From contig JAITDR010000006.1 in NCBI GenBank assembly GCA_031282465.1, positions 1-6,628 on the forward strand: a DNA stretch of 6,628 nt, given 5' to 3'. The stretch is from Desulfovibrio sp. Lineage in GTDB: Bacteria > Desulfobacterota > Desulfovibrionia > Desulfovibrionales > Desulfovibrionaceae. Made by a program: the position numbers and the translations under genes. Shown here piece by piece: positions 1 through 6,249 of the stretch. The notes under the pieces were generated by a model. That model worked only from the letters and a program-made list of their open reading frames with translations, was not told where the DNA came from and did not search any database. Every line of letters starts with the position of its first letter. Position 1 is the first letter of the stretch.

Positions 1-962
1 TCGGCCACCTGTTCCGGAAACACGTTGATGCCCGCCACCTGCACGGCTTTGTCCTTGCGCCGCCGGGGCTCGAAGTGCCGCTCATCCCGCCATACGAGGC
101 GGTCAGGCAGCGGCTGCGGCTCACCGTACTCGCGCCGTATGCCCCATTCCTCCCCGTCCGCTTCTCCGGGCAGGGCAACGCGCTGCCAGTGCGGCAGCAA
201 GACATAGTCTCCCTGGCATTCCCGACGCAGACCCACCGCGCCGAATTCGGTAGCTCCGTAAATCTCCGTCATGCCCGCGCACAGCGGTCGCCCTCCGTCG
301 GGCCGCACGGCCAAAAGTCCTTCAATGACTTCAGGGGGGCACGGTGCGCCGGAACTCACCCCGTGGATTTCGGGCGGCAGAACCGGCGGCCGCGGCCCGG
401 AACAAATGTCCTGAACGGATTTCCAGAACACGGGAAAGGCCAGAACAAGGTCGCCCGGCCGCAGAGTCTTGAAAAAATCTTCCGAGGGCAGAGGATGCCT
501 GTCCAGAACCTCAATGCCGAGAATACGGGGCAGCACGACGGCAAAGGCGAATCCGAAAATGTGATGCACGGGCATGACCGAAACAACACGCTTGATTGTC
601 GCGAAAAAAGCCGCCAGACTTCGGCCTTCCTCCTCCAGTTCCTGCGCGGAGAAGCTGTGTGATACGGGCGGCCCTGTACTGCCTGAAGTGCTGAAGACAA
701 GGCGCGACGGTCCTTGTCCGGCCGGACCCCGACAGACCTGTTCCGCCCACTGTTCAAAGGTATCCAGCCTTGCAAGCGAGGACGCTTCCGCATCGTCCAG
801 TCCGAAAAAGCGGGCAACCGCTTCGGCCGGGATGCGCCTGCGTTCATCGGACAGTTCCCGCGGCTGCAGGAGTTCCCCGGACAGGATCGACGCGCGCGCG
901 GCAGGCAGGGCCAGGCTGCGCACGATGCGGCAACAATCTGTTTGTTCCACAAGGAATGTCAT
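1..962 (-). CDS. Adenylate-forming (AMP-binding) ligase, aryl polyene type, C-terminus cut by window edge
   Basis: Seen: an open frame from ATG at 962 to the left edge, 320 residues without a stop. It carries the ATP-binding P-loop of the ANL superfamily (FSTSGSTG, residues 90-97), the A5-type motif YGATE (235-239) and a hinge-region motif RKDKAVQVAGINVFPE (302-317). Family knowledge: such enzymes activate a carboxylic acid as acyl-AMP and pass it to CoA or a carrier protein. In aryl polyene and xanthomonadin clusters a ligase with this kind of hinge motif is thought to activate the aromatic starter, such as 4-hydroxybenzoate. The P-loop sits unusually early (about residue 91), so the N-terminal subdomain is compact. 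The C-terminal lid with the catalytic lysine lies outside the window. The start overlaps the stop of the preceding gene as ATGA and is preceded by GGAGGAGGAG at 976-967. Substrate and acceptor (CoA or ACP) cannot be told from sequence alone. Cytoplasmic. Confidence 0.88.
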   Translation of the reverse strand, partial: MTFLVEQTDCCRIVRSLALPAARASILSGELLQPRELSDERRRIPAEAVARFFGLDDAEASSLARLDTFEQWAEQVCRGPAGQGPSRLVFSTSGSTGPPVSHSFSAQELEEEGRSLAAFFATIKRVVSVMPVHHIFGFAFAVVLPRILGIEVLDRHPLPSEDFFKTLRPGDLVLAFPVFWKSVQDICSGPRPPVLPPEIHGVSSGAPCPPEVIEGLLAVRPDGGRPLCAGMTEIYGATEFGAVGLRRECQGDYVLLPHWQRVALPGEADGEEWGIRREYGEPQPLPDRLVWRDERHFEPRRRKDKAVQVAGINVFPEQVA

Positions 963-2179
963 GATACTCCTCCTCCGTTTTCGGCCTGCCGGACATACAG
1001 GCAGGCTGTCCTGCCTCCGGCGCCGTACGCCCGGCACAATGCGCGCCCGGCAGGCAGACCGTTCCCGCACGATAACGCCGATACCGCATCAAAAGCCTGC
1101 GCAATCGGGATATTGCCGTACACATGCCCGGCATAACGCATGCCCGGCAGCGCGCGCAGCCGGCGCGGAACCGCTCCCGAGAGAAACACAGGTACTTCTC
1201 CGCGCACCCCCGCTCTACCATCAAATCCCGTATCCGACCCCGGAGCGACCTCCGAATCGGTCGTTCCCGCCCGGAGCACGCCTGTCCGCGCCGCATCTCC
1301 TGCCGCCGCGGCAGTTCTTTCCGCCTCGGCATTGCCGGCTGAATCGCTGTTTCCGGCGCGCCCGTAGCGTATGTCCTCAATACAGCCGCGCAGACCCTTT
1401 CCCGCAAATGCGGCCGGCGCGCCGTTCCTGTCGCTGCGTTCCCCGGACCGCGCCGAAAACTCGGCTGCGCCGTTCAACCCAATCGTGGGAGTGTGCCTCC
1501 CGCAAAGCTCTGGTGCCTCTTTACCCGACGTCAGGCAAAAAAACACCGCGCCCTCGCTGACCGGCAGAGCGGCGCGCAGCCCTTCACGTCCGGCGGATGA
1601 GGAACGCAACCCGGCCCTCAGACGGGTCAGCTGCGCGAGCAGAGGGGTAAGTTCGTCAACCGCCCCGAAAAGAACGCGCTCAACCCGGCCTTCTTCCAAC
1701 CATTGCCGCGCGACGCACAAAGCGTCCGCAACGGGAAAGTCCCCGCGGCACACCGTCGCGCAGGGGCCGACCATATGCAGCATTACAGCCAAAGTCGCGG
1801 CGGGAATATTCTGCACGGAACGCGAAAAGGCCAGCGGGGACGCCAGAAGCTCCCCGTAAGCGAGTATCGAATCCTGAAATTCAAAGGTCGGCGTTGCCGG
1901 GCCGTAGCCGCTCGCCAGGATAATGCCGGTATCGCGCAGGGGACTTTCCGAGATCCCGGCGTCTTCCAAAGCATTCAAGGCGCACAGCAGGGCCGTGCGG
2001 CTGAAATGGTCGAGTTGCCGCAAGGCGCGGGCAGGCAGCTTGCCTTTCAGCGCCGAGGTGTCGACCGCCGCGGCACGTCCGTCCGCATGGACCACCGACA
2101 GCGGCGCGCCGCGCATCAAGGCTTCCATGCCGCCCCCGAAACTTCCCAGGCAGGCCGCCCCTCCTACCGCAAGCGTCAT
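959..2179 (-). CDS. KS-like protein without active-site Cys (chain-length-factor type partner)
   Basis: A 406-residue thiolase-fold protein related to beta-ketoacyl-ACP synthases. Aligned by eye with the neighbouring KS, its GPCATVCRGDFPVADAL (139-155) matches the KS segment GPAVSVADACSSGADAV. This puts Asp147 where the KS has its nucleophilic Cys. The NAHGTA histidine motif is absent, while GHVYGN (351-356) keeps the histidine of the KS GHTLGA motif. By family precedent this is the non-elongating half of a KS heterodimer, which helps set chain length. Residues about 225-328 are a Gly/Ala/Ser/Arg-rich stretch with no obvious KS homology, making the protein longer than expected. I chose ATG at 2179 because the product then begins MTLAVGGAACLGSFGGG, as KS folds do, and GGTGGAG (2194-2188) sits 8 nt upstream. 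A GTG at 2257 would add 26 Arg/Gly-rich residues and looks unlikely. The stop overlaps the ligase start. Confidence 0.85.
   Translation of the reverse strand: MTLAVGGAACLGSFGGGMEALMRGAPLSVVHADGRAAAVDTSALKGKLPARALRQLDHFSRTALLCALNALEDAGISESPLRDTGIILASGYGPATPTFEFQDSILAYGELLASPLAFSRSVQNIPAATLAVMLHMVGPCATVCRGDFPVADALCVARQWLEEGRVERVLFGAVDELTPLLAQLTRLRAGLRSSSAGREGLRAALPVSEGAVFFCLTSGKEAPELCGRHTPTIGLNGAAEFSARSGERSDRNGAPAAFAGKGLRGCIEDIRYGRAGNSDSAGNAEAERTAAAAGDAARTGVLRAGTTDSEVAPGSDTGFDGRAGVRGEVPVFLSGAVPRRLRALPGMRYAGHVYGNIPIAQAFDAVSALSCGNGLPAGRALCRAYGAGGRTACLYVRQAENGGGVS
967..976 (-). promoter_or_regulatory. Strong Shine-Dalgarno for the ligase gene
   Basis: The minus strand reads GGAGGAGGAG followed by TATC and then ATG (962). 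It is the strongest ribosome site in the window and lies inside the 3' end of the KS-like gene. It supports the ligase start at 962, so the ligase can be initiated independently as well as by ATGA coupling. Confidence 0.7.
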
Positions 2180-2262
2180 CACCCGTTCTCCACCGGAATG
2201 AGCGCCGTAGCGCCGGTACCGGGATTCCCCGGACAGGCCGGCATGCCGGCCGCGCACGTCAT
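2179..2262 (-). other. Possible 27-codon coupling minicistron between KS and KS-like gene
   Basis: ATG at 2262-2260 overlaps the KS stop as ATGA. The frame runs 27 codons (begins MTCAAGMPACPGN, ends ALIPVENG) to a TGA at 2181-2179, which overlaps the ATG of the KS-like gene as TGATG. The KS 3' end supplies a purine-rich GGGGGGGAG just upstream of the ATG. The layout would let ribosomes leaving the KS pass through to the next gene with no gap. I recognise no homology in the peptide. It may be only a bridge for translational coupling, or chance in GC-rich DNA. The same bases in the frame of the KS-like gene could be read as an N-terminal extension from GTG 2257, which is the competing explanation. 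Confidence 0.3.
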
Positions 2263-3767
2263 TGCTCCCCCCCGGTCAGGATAAGCGCGGAATTGTTGCC
2301 GCCGAAGGCCAGGGACAGAGACATGGCCGCTCTGCCCCGCACCGGCGAAGGCGCGCTGACGGGACTGAAGCCCAAGGCAGGGTCGGGTTCCCGGAAATTC
2401 GCGGTGGCAGGTAGTCTGCCGGCAGCCAGATGCGCCGCGCTCAGAACGGCTTCCACCGCACCGGCGGCACCCAGCGTATGCCCTGTGGCGCCTTTGGTCG
2501 CGATAACGGGGATGCCGGGGCAACGCGTCGCGAAAAAGGCGGCTTCGGCGGCGTCATTCACGGCGGTGGCCGTACCGTGGGCGTTGATGAAGGCCATGTC
2601 TTCCACACACAACCCCGCCTGCGCCAAGGCATGGTCCACGGCCAAGGCAAGCCCGCGTCCTTCCGGATGCGGCGCGGTCAGATGATAGGCATCGGCGGCT
2701 GTTCCGTAACCGGCAGCAAAGGCGGCGGCCTTCACCCCCCTTCTTCTGCGCGATGCTTCTGTTTCCAAAAGCATGAAACCGGCCCCCTCACCCAATGTCA
2801 AACCGTCCCTGCGGCGGTCGAAAGGACGGCAGACGGTCGGCGAAGGCAGACGCAGACAGGCGAACCCCGCATAAGTAATGTAGGAAAGAGCGTCGGCGCC
2901 GCCCGCAAGCACAAGGTCGCAAAGACCGGAGCGTATCCACCCCGCCCCGATGCCTACAGCATCCGCGCCGGAAGAACAGGCATCGGCAACGCTCACCGCC
3001 GGCCCGGAACAGCGGAAGATTTCGCCGAGAGCCTGAGCCGGATTCGCGGTCAGATACTCCTCCAACTCCGCCGAAGGGAAACCGTCGAGCGCATTTGCCG
3101 GACTATCTTCCTCCCAGGCACCGTCCTCCCCGCAAGCAGCGTTCGTCCCACAGACATCGTCAGTCCCGCGGACATCGTCGGCCCCGCAGACATCGTCGAC
3201 CCCGCGAGCACTGTTCGTCCTGCAGGCGTCGTCGGTCCCGCAGACATCGTCGGCCCCGCGGATTCCATCCGCCCGGCGGAGCGCATTCGTCCGGCAACCG
3301 TCGTTCGTTCGCTCCGGGCAAAGCCCGACGGCGTTCTTCCCTGACTTGAGCGCGGCATAAAGAGAAAAAAAATCCAAAGAGGCGCCGACGGAAGTGCCGA
3401 CAACGATGCCCAAGCGCAAGCCCGGCGGTTCTTCCGTTGCGGAAAAGCCGGCCGACCTCCAGGCTTCCCGAGCAGCGCGCAAGGCGAGCGTCGTGGTGCG
3501 CGACAGCCTGACGGGGGCATCCGGCGGATTCAAGAATACGCCTGCGCGGCCGCGCTTCCCGCGTCTCCCTTCAGGTCGCTCCGGGCAAAGACCGGATGCG
3601 GTATCCGCGCAACGAAAAACGGGAAATCCGTGCGCTGCGGCAAAGGGCGGCGGCGACGGCTGAAATTCCCCTCCCCGCTCCAGAGCGCGCAACGTGTCCG
3701 GCAGACAGGACCCCGCGGCCGTGACCAGCCCCATGCCGCTTATGGCGACGGGAGCGGCCCGGTGCAC
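2259..3767 (-). CDS. Beta-ketoacyl-ACP synthase (KS, FabF-like) with expanded repeat loop
   Basis: A 502-residue condensing enzyme joining an acyl chain and malonyl-ACP by decarboxylative Claisen condensation. Seen: start region AISGMGLVTAAG (8-19); nucleophile Cys264 in VADACSSGADAV; His397 in INAHGTATAVND; Lys425 and His430 in ATKGATGHTLGAAG; C-terminal LAFGGNNSALIL. All residues needed for activity are present, unlike in the next gene, its probable heterodimer partner. It is some 80 residues longer than a usual FabF-type KS, mostly because residues about 157-217 are a Cys/Asp-rich hexapeptide repeat encoded by an 18-bp tandem array. The start is GTG at 3767, inside the end of the ACP gene (28-nt overlap). 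The next in-frame ATG (3734) would cut the first beta strand, so GTG is preferred. There is only a weak purine stretch upstream, so translation probably depends on coupling to the ACP. Cytoplasmic; predicted polyene chain extension. Confidence 0.93.
   Translation of the reverse strand: MHRAAPVAISGMGLVTAAGSCLPDTLRALERGGEFQPSPPPFAAAHGFPVFRCADTASGLCPERPEGRRGKRGRAGVFLNPPDAPVRLSRTTTLALRAAREAWRSAGFSATEEPPGLRLGIVVGTSVGASLDFFSLYAALKSGKNAVGLCPERTNDGCRTNALRRADGIRGADDVCGTDDACRTNSARGVDDVCGADDVRGTDDVCGTNAACGEDGAWEEDSPANALDGFPSAELEEYLTANPAQALGEIFRCSGPAVSVADACSSGADAVGIGAGWIRSGLCDLVLAGGADALSYITYAGFACLRLPSPTVCRPFDRRRDGLTLGEGAGFMLLETEASRRRRGVKAAAFAAGYGTAADAYHLTAPHPEGRGLALAVDHALAQAGLCVEDMAFINAHGTATAVNDAAEAAFFATRCPGIPVIATKGATGHTLGAAGAVEAVLSAAHLAAGRLPATANFREPDPALGFSPVSAPSPVRGRAAMSLSLAFGGNNSALILTGGEQ
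3118..3297 (-). repeat. Ten-unit 18-bp in-frame tandem repeat inside the KS gene
   Basis: Ten consecutive 18-base units start at 3118, 3136, 3154, 3172, 3190, 3208, 3226, 3244, 3262 and 3280 on the plus strand. The best-conserved unit is acatcgtcggccccgcag (3172-3189); 3154, 3190 and 3244 differ from it by only a few bases, and outer units are more diverged. The period is six codons, so copy number can change without a frameshift. The encoded units read like CGADDV, RGTDDV, CGTDDA, CRTNSA. Spacing between cysteines (residues 158, 176, 182, 194, 206, 212) is always a multiple of six. The array lies between the N-terminal KS core and the strand leading to Cys264. A degenerate further unit may extend to 3315. 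Confidence 0.85.
3309..3590 (-). repeat. 15-bp direct repeat pair within the KS gene
   Basis: The string tcgctccgggcaaag occurs exactly at 3309-3323 and 3576-3590 on the plus strand, 267 bases apart, which is a multiple of three. Both copies are read in the KS frame and encode LCPER, once in SGLCPERPEG (residues about 58-67) and once in VGLCPERTND (about 147-156). The second protein copy directly precedes the 18-bp array. It looks like a duplicated segment that may have helped seed the insert, but chance or convergent composition cannot be ruled out. Confidence 0.6.
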
Positions 3768-4024
3768 GGCATCCCGTCTTTGCGGGTTTCAATATACCCG
3801 GCAAGGGCATCGACGGAGGCAAACGCTCCTCGGGCGGCGTCGATATCCTCAATGATTACGCCGAATCGGCGCTGCACCAGCACAGTCAGCTCAACGGCGT
3901 CCAGAGAATCAAGTCCCAGCCCCTCCCCAAAAAGCGGAGCCGCATCGTCGATGTCCTCGGGGCCGATGTCTTCCAGCCGGAGTTCCTTGATCAGCTCTTG
4001 TTTCAGAACAGTGCGGATATCCAT
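3740..4024 (-). CDS. Acyl carrier protein
   Basis: A 94-residue acidic carrier protein. The phosphopantetheine attachment site is Ser40 in GLGLDSLDAVEL (35-46), the classic DSL motif at the start of helix II. It is followed by TVLVQRRFGVIIED, typical of ACPs. The first 80 residues match the usual ACP length. The last dozen or so (DGMPCTGPLPSP) are an extra tail encoded by the 28 nt shared with the KS start, so they probably reflect the overlap rather than function. It would carry the growing chain for the KS pair encoded just downstream. Start ATG 4024 lies 6 nt after the acyltransferase stop, with GGGAGAG about a dozen bases upstream. Aryl polyene clusters usually encode two ACPs; only one is in this window. 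Confidence 0.93.
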   Translation of the reverse strand: MDIRTVLKQELIKELRLEDIGPEDIDDAAPLFGEGLGLDSLDAVELTVLVQRRFGVIIEDIDAARGAFASVDALAGYIETRKDGMPCTGPLPSP

Positions 4025-4030
4025 GCTGCT

Positions 4031-4939
4031 TCAACTCTCCCAGAGGTCGTAAAAGTTGAAAAACTGATACGGGTTGTCGAGAACGAAACGTTCCAGCGCA
4101 GAGGCAAAACATTGGGCGTATGCCCGGTACTCGTGCGCCCGCCTGCCCAAGCCGGCAGGCGGCCGGATGCGTTCCGCGCAATACAGTCTGCCGCGCAACG
4201 GTCCTGTGCGCAGGGCAAACACGCACAGCACCGGCGCGCCGCTTGCCGATGCCAGCCGGTACGCCAGACAGGGCATACGCGCCGGCGCGCCGAAAAACGA
4301 CACCGAAACAGCCTGCTCCGCGCTTCCTTCGACGCGGTCACCCATCAGACACAGTAATTCACCTTGACGCAAATGCCGCAGCAAGGCAAGGACAGTTTCG
4401 GGACCGCCGCCCACGCGGAGTATCCTGTAAGGCGGCGACTGCCCGGCATGGTCGTGAATCTGCCTGTCCACGTCACCCGGCTCGCTGTGCAACAGCACGG
4501 TAACCGGCAATCCTGAAATTTCCGCCAAAACGTGGGGCGCCGCCTGCCAGCAGCCGGTATGCGCGGAGAGCAGTATCACGCCTTTGCCCTCCGCGCTCAG
4601 CAGGCGGAGATCCTCCCCGCGGATTTCCTCAAAGGTGAAGCCGCCCCGCAACCCGGCCGCAGCCCTGTCCACCAGGCATTGCCCGAAGGACCATTGCAGT
4701 TTCCAGGCGTGCATCCAGGCCGCCGCCCGGCCGGCGCCCGGAAAGCGTCGTTCCAGATATGCCCTGCTGCGCCTGCGCACGGACGGCCTGAGCGTATACC
4801 AGGTGACGACGAAAAACAGCAGCGCGTATGCCCCTGTGGTGCCGGCCGCGCTGATCAGCGCGTAAAAGACGGCATGCTGCGCACGTGAACCGAGGCTGCG
4901 GCTGCTCCAGCGGGTGTTCACGGCGTCTTTTCCCCGCAT
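4031..4939 (-). CDS. LpxL/HtrB-like lipid acyltransferase
   Basis: A 302-residue membrane-associated acyltransferase of the lysophospholipid / lauroyl acyltransferase family. Seen: a hydrophobic N-terminal helix (about residues 24-48); the active-site block LLSAHTGCWQAAPHVL (123-138) with His127; MGDRVEG (199-205); and the C-terminal PYQFFNFYDLW (290-300), which matches the PYQWFNFFDFW-like ending of acyltransferases in aryl polyene and flexirubin clusters. LpxL enzymes use HX4(D/E); here the acidic position is Gln132. By analogy it would transfer the finished polyene acyl chain from ACP to a lipid or glycolipid acceptor at the inner membrane. Start: ATG 4939 overlaps the glycosyltransferase end by 22 nt. 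A GTG at 4921, overlapping that stop as GTGA, is an alternative and would remove six residues. Neither ribosome site is strong. Confidence 0.88.
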   Translation of the reverse strand: MRGKDAVNTRWSSRSLGSRAQHAVFYALISAAGTTGAYALLFFVVTWYTLRPSVRRRSRAYLERRFPGAGRAAAWMHAWKLQWSFGQCLVDRAAAGLRGGFTFEEIRGEDLRLLSAEGKGVILLSAHTGCWQAAPHVLAEISGLPVTVLLHSEPGDVDRQIHDHAGQSPPYRILRVGGGPETVLALLRHLRQGELLCLMGDRVEGSAEQAVSVSFFGAPARMPCLAYRLASASGAPVLCVFALRTGPLRGRLYCAERIRPPAGLGRRAHEYRAYAQCFASALERFVLDNPYQFFNFYDLWES

Positions 4940-6249
4940 GCGGACGAAAGGCCGGGAGCGTCACGCGCTTGTTTGCATAAAGAGCGCTGCAGCGCGCGGG
5001 CCGGCACCCATACGGCCATGCCGCACAGCAGGGCCGAAAGCGGGGCGACGACCAGGGAGCCGATAATCCATTCCCCGAGACGCTCCAGAGCTTCATAGCC
5101 GAGGGTGCGCATGGATATTTCCGTCAAAAAACGCCCGTGGCGCAAATAATGGCCCGCTTCGATGCACAGGGCCGGCACAAAGGGCGGCATGCCGACTTGG
5201 CCTGCGGCCAGTCCGACGGTTTTATTCAGCCTGAGCGCGCCGGAAACGAGGATGATGAGGATGCTGTGCAGCCCTATGAGCGGCAGGGTGGAAATCCCCG
5301 CGCCGACGGCCGCGCCGAGGGCGAGCTTTCCCGGAGCGGCGTCGTTTGCCGCAAGCAGACGCAGGGAACGCAGAGGATGCCGCAGGCTGACGGCGTCACC
5401 GTCTTTCCCCCCGCAGCGTTTATGCGGCCAGGGGATGAGAGAGCGCACGGTGAGCCGCGTGTTCAACAGGGCTATGCGCAGGTTGTCGGCCACGGGCCTG
5501 AAATGGGAAACGCGCTTTGCGGCGGGCGGGTAGTAAACGCGCACGGGGATGCCTTTTACGGCGAACCCGGCCCAGCTTGCCCTGACGAGCACCTCCACCT
5601 CAAAGGCGTAACGCCGGGCCGAGCAATGCACGGCATCCGGAACGGCCAGAGGATACAACCGCATACCGCTCTGCATGTCTCCGATACGTTCGCCGGTCTG
5701 CACTGTATACCAAAAATTGGAAAAACTCCTGCCCAACCTGGAGGACAGGGGAACCGCGCACGTCGTGAAGTCGCGTTCCCCGACGATGACCGCCCGCGGA
5801 TCGGCAAGGGCGGCGGTAATGAAGGCGGGGATGTCGTCGGGGTCGTGTTGTCCGTCGGCATCAATGGTGAGGATATGCGTCATGCCCATGCGTGCGGCGG
5901 CCGTCGCGCCGGCCAGGACGGCGGCGCCCTTGCCCAGATTGCGTTCGCTGCGCATGCAGAATACAGGCAGGCCGAAGAGCGGATGCTCCGCATCGGGAAC
6001 AAAAGGAGAGAAACAGCCTGCCTGCCCGACGTTGCGGGCGGGGATACAAATTGACCGTTGAACCTTGAGTATTTCGACTGCCGGCCCCGCATCGCGGGCG
6101 GGGAGATCCGTACTGCCGTCGTCGACCACGAGAACATGCGGGCAACGGCGTAAAATCCCGCGAACCACGTCCGGCAATGTCGAGGCATGGTTGAAAACCG
6201 GCACGACAACCATCAGCCGGTCCGTAGAAAAGGCCGTCCCGCTCCTCAC
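4918..6249 (-). CDS. Family 2 glycosyltransferase fused to DUF2062 membrane domain
   Basis: A 443-residue two-part protein. The N-terminal GT-A domain (about 10-235) opens with MVVVPVFNHASTL and has VVDDGSTD (41-48), the DXD-like metal/nucleotide-sugar site in TIDADGQHDPDD (128-139, D130/D132) and DMQSGMRLYP (191-200). The C-terminal part (about 300-430) has several hydrophobic segments and the DUF2062 look, for example LPLIGLHSILIILVSGALRL. GT2-DUF2062 fusions are known in xanthomonadin-type and related polyene clusters. It probably transfers a sugar to the lipid or polyene at the inner membrane; donor and acceptor are unknown. Residues about 58-98 are an extra loop between DDGS and the SERNLGKGAA motif, where typical members go almost directly from one to the other. 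Start: GTG 6249 overlaps the upstream stop as GTGA and has GGAGG at 6258-6254. Starting further upstream would add 33 Gly/Arg/His-rich residues lying inside the preceding gene. Confidence 0.88.
   Translation of the reverse strand: MRSGTAFSTDRLMVVVPVFNHASTLPDVVRGILRRCPHVLVVDDGSTDLPARDAGPAVEILKVQRSICIPARNVGQAGCFSPFVPDAEHPLFGLPVFCMRSERNLGKGAAVLAGATAAARMGMTHILTIDADGQHDPDDIPAFITAALADPRAVIVGERDFTTCAVPLSSRLGRSFSNFWYTVQTGERIGDMQSGMRLYPLAVPDAVHCSARRYAFEVEVLVRASWAGFAVKGIPVRVYYPPAAKRVSHFRPVADNLRIALLNTRLTVRSLIPWPHKRCGGKDGDAVSLRHPLRSLRLLAANDAAPGKLALGAAVGAGISTLPLIGLHSILIILVSGALRLNKTVGLAAGQVGMPPFVPALCIEAGHYLRHGRFLTEISMRTLGYEALERLGEWIIGSLVVAPLSALLCGMAVWVPARALQRSLCKQARDAPGLSSACGEKTP

Noticed and set aside
356..952. 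A minus-strand frame of 198 codons overlapping the ligase
   Set aside because: Arg/Cys/Ser-rich and out of frame with the ligase, whose frame carries STSGSTG, YGATE and the hinge motif and has the better ribosome site.
574..1560. A 328-codon plus-strand open frame opposite the ligase and KS-like genes
   Set aside because: Arg/Pro/Ser-rich product with no family resemblance. It crosses two well-supported minus-strand genes and is a shadow of GC-rich coding DNA.
2180..2257. N-terminal extension of the KS-like protein from GTG 2257
   Set aside because: The added 26 residues are Arg/Gly-rich and do not resemble a KS start; ATG 2179 has a well-placed GGTGGAG.
3118..3297. CRISPR array
   Set aside because: The 18-bp units are directly adjacent with no spacers, and all are in frame within the KS gene.
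2430..3344. A 304-codon plus-strand frame through the KS gene, containing a PADIVG-like repeat
   Set aside because: Its repeat is just the 18-bp KS array read in antisense. The KS frame has all catalytic motifs.
4139..4162. Inverted repeat ccgcctgcc / ggcaggcgg as an internal terminator
   Set aside because: It lies inside the conserved acyltransferase coding region, has no T-run, and the downstream genes overlap in one operon.
5137..6054. A 305-codon plus-strand open frame opposite the glycosyltransferase
   Set aside because: Gly/Arg/His-rich, no recognisable domain, exactly antisense to the conserved GT2 and DUF2062 coding sequence.
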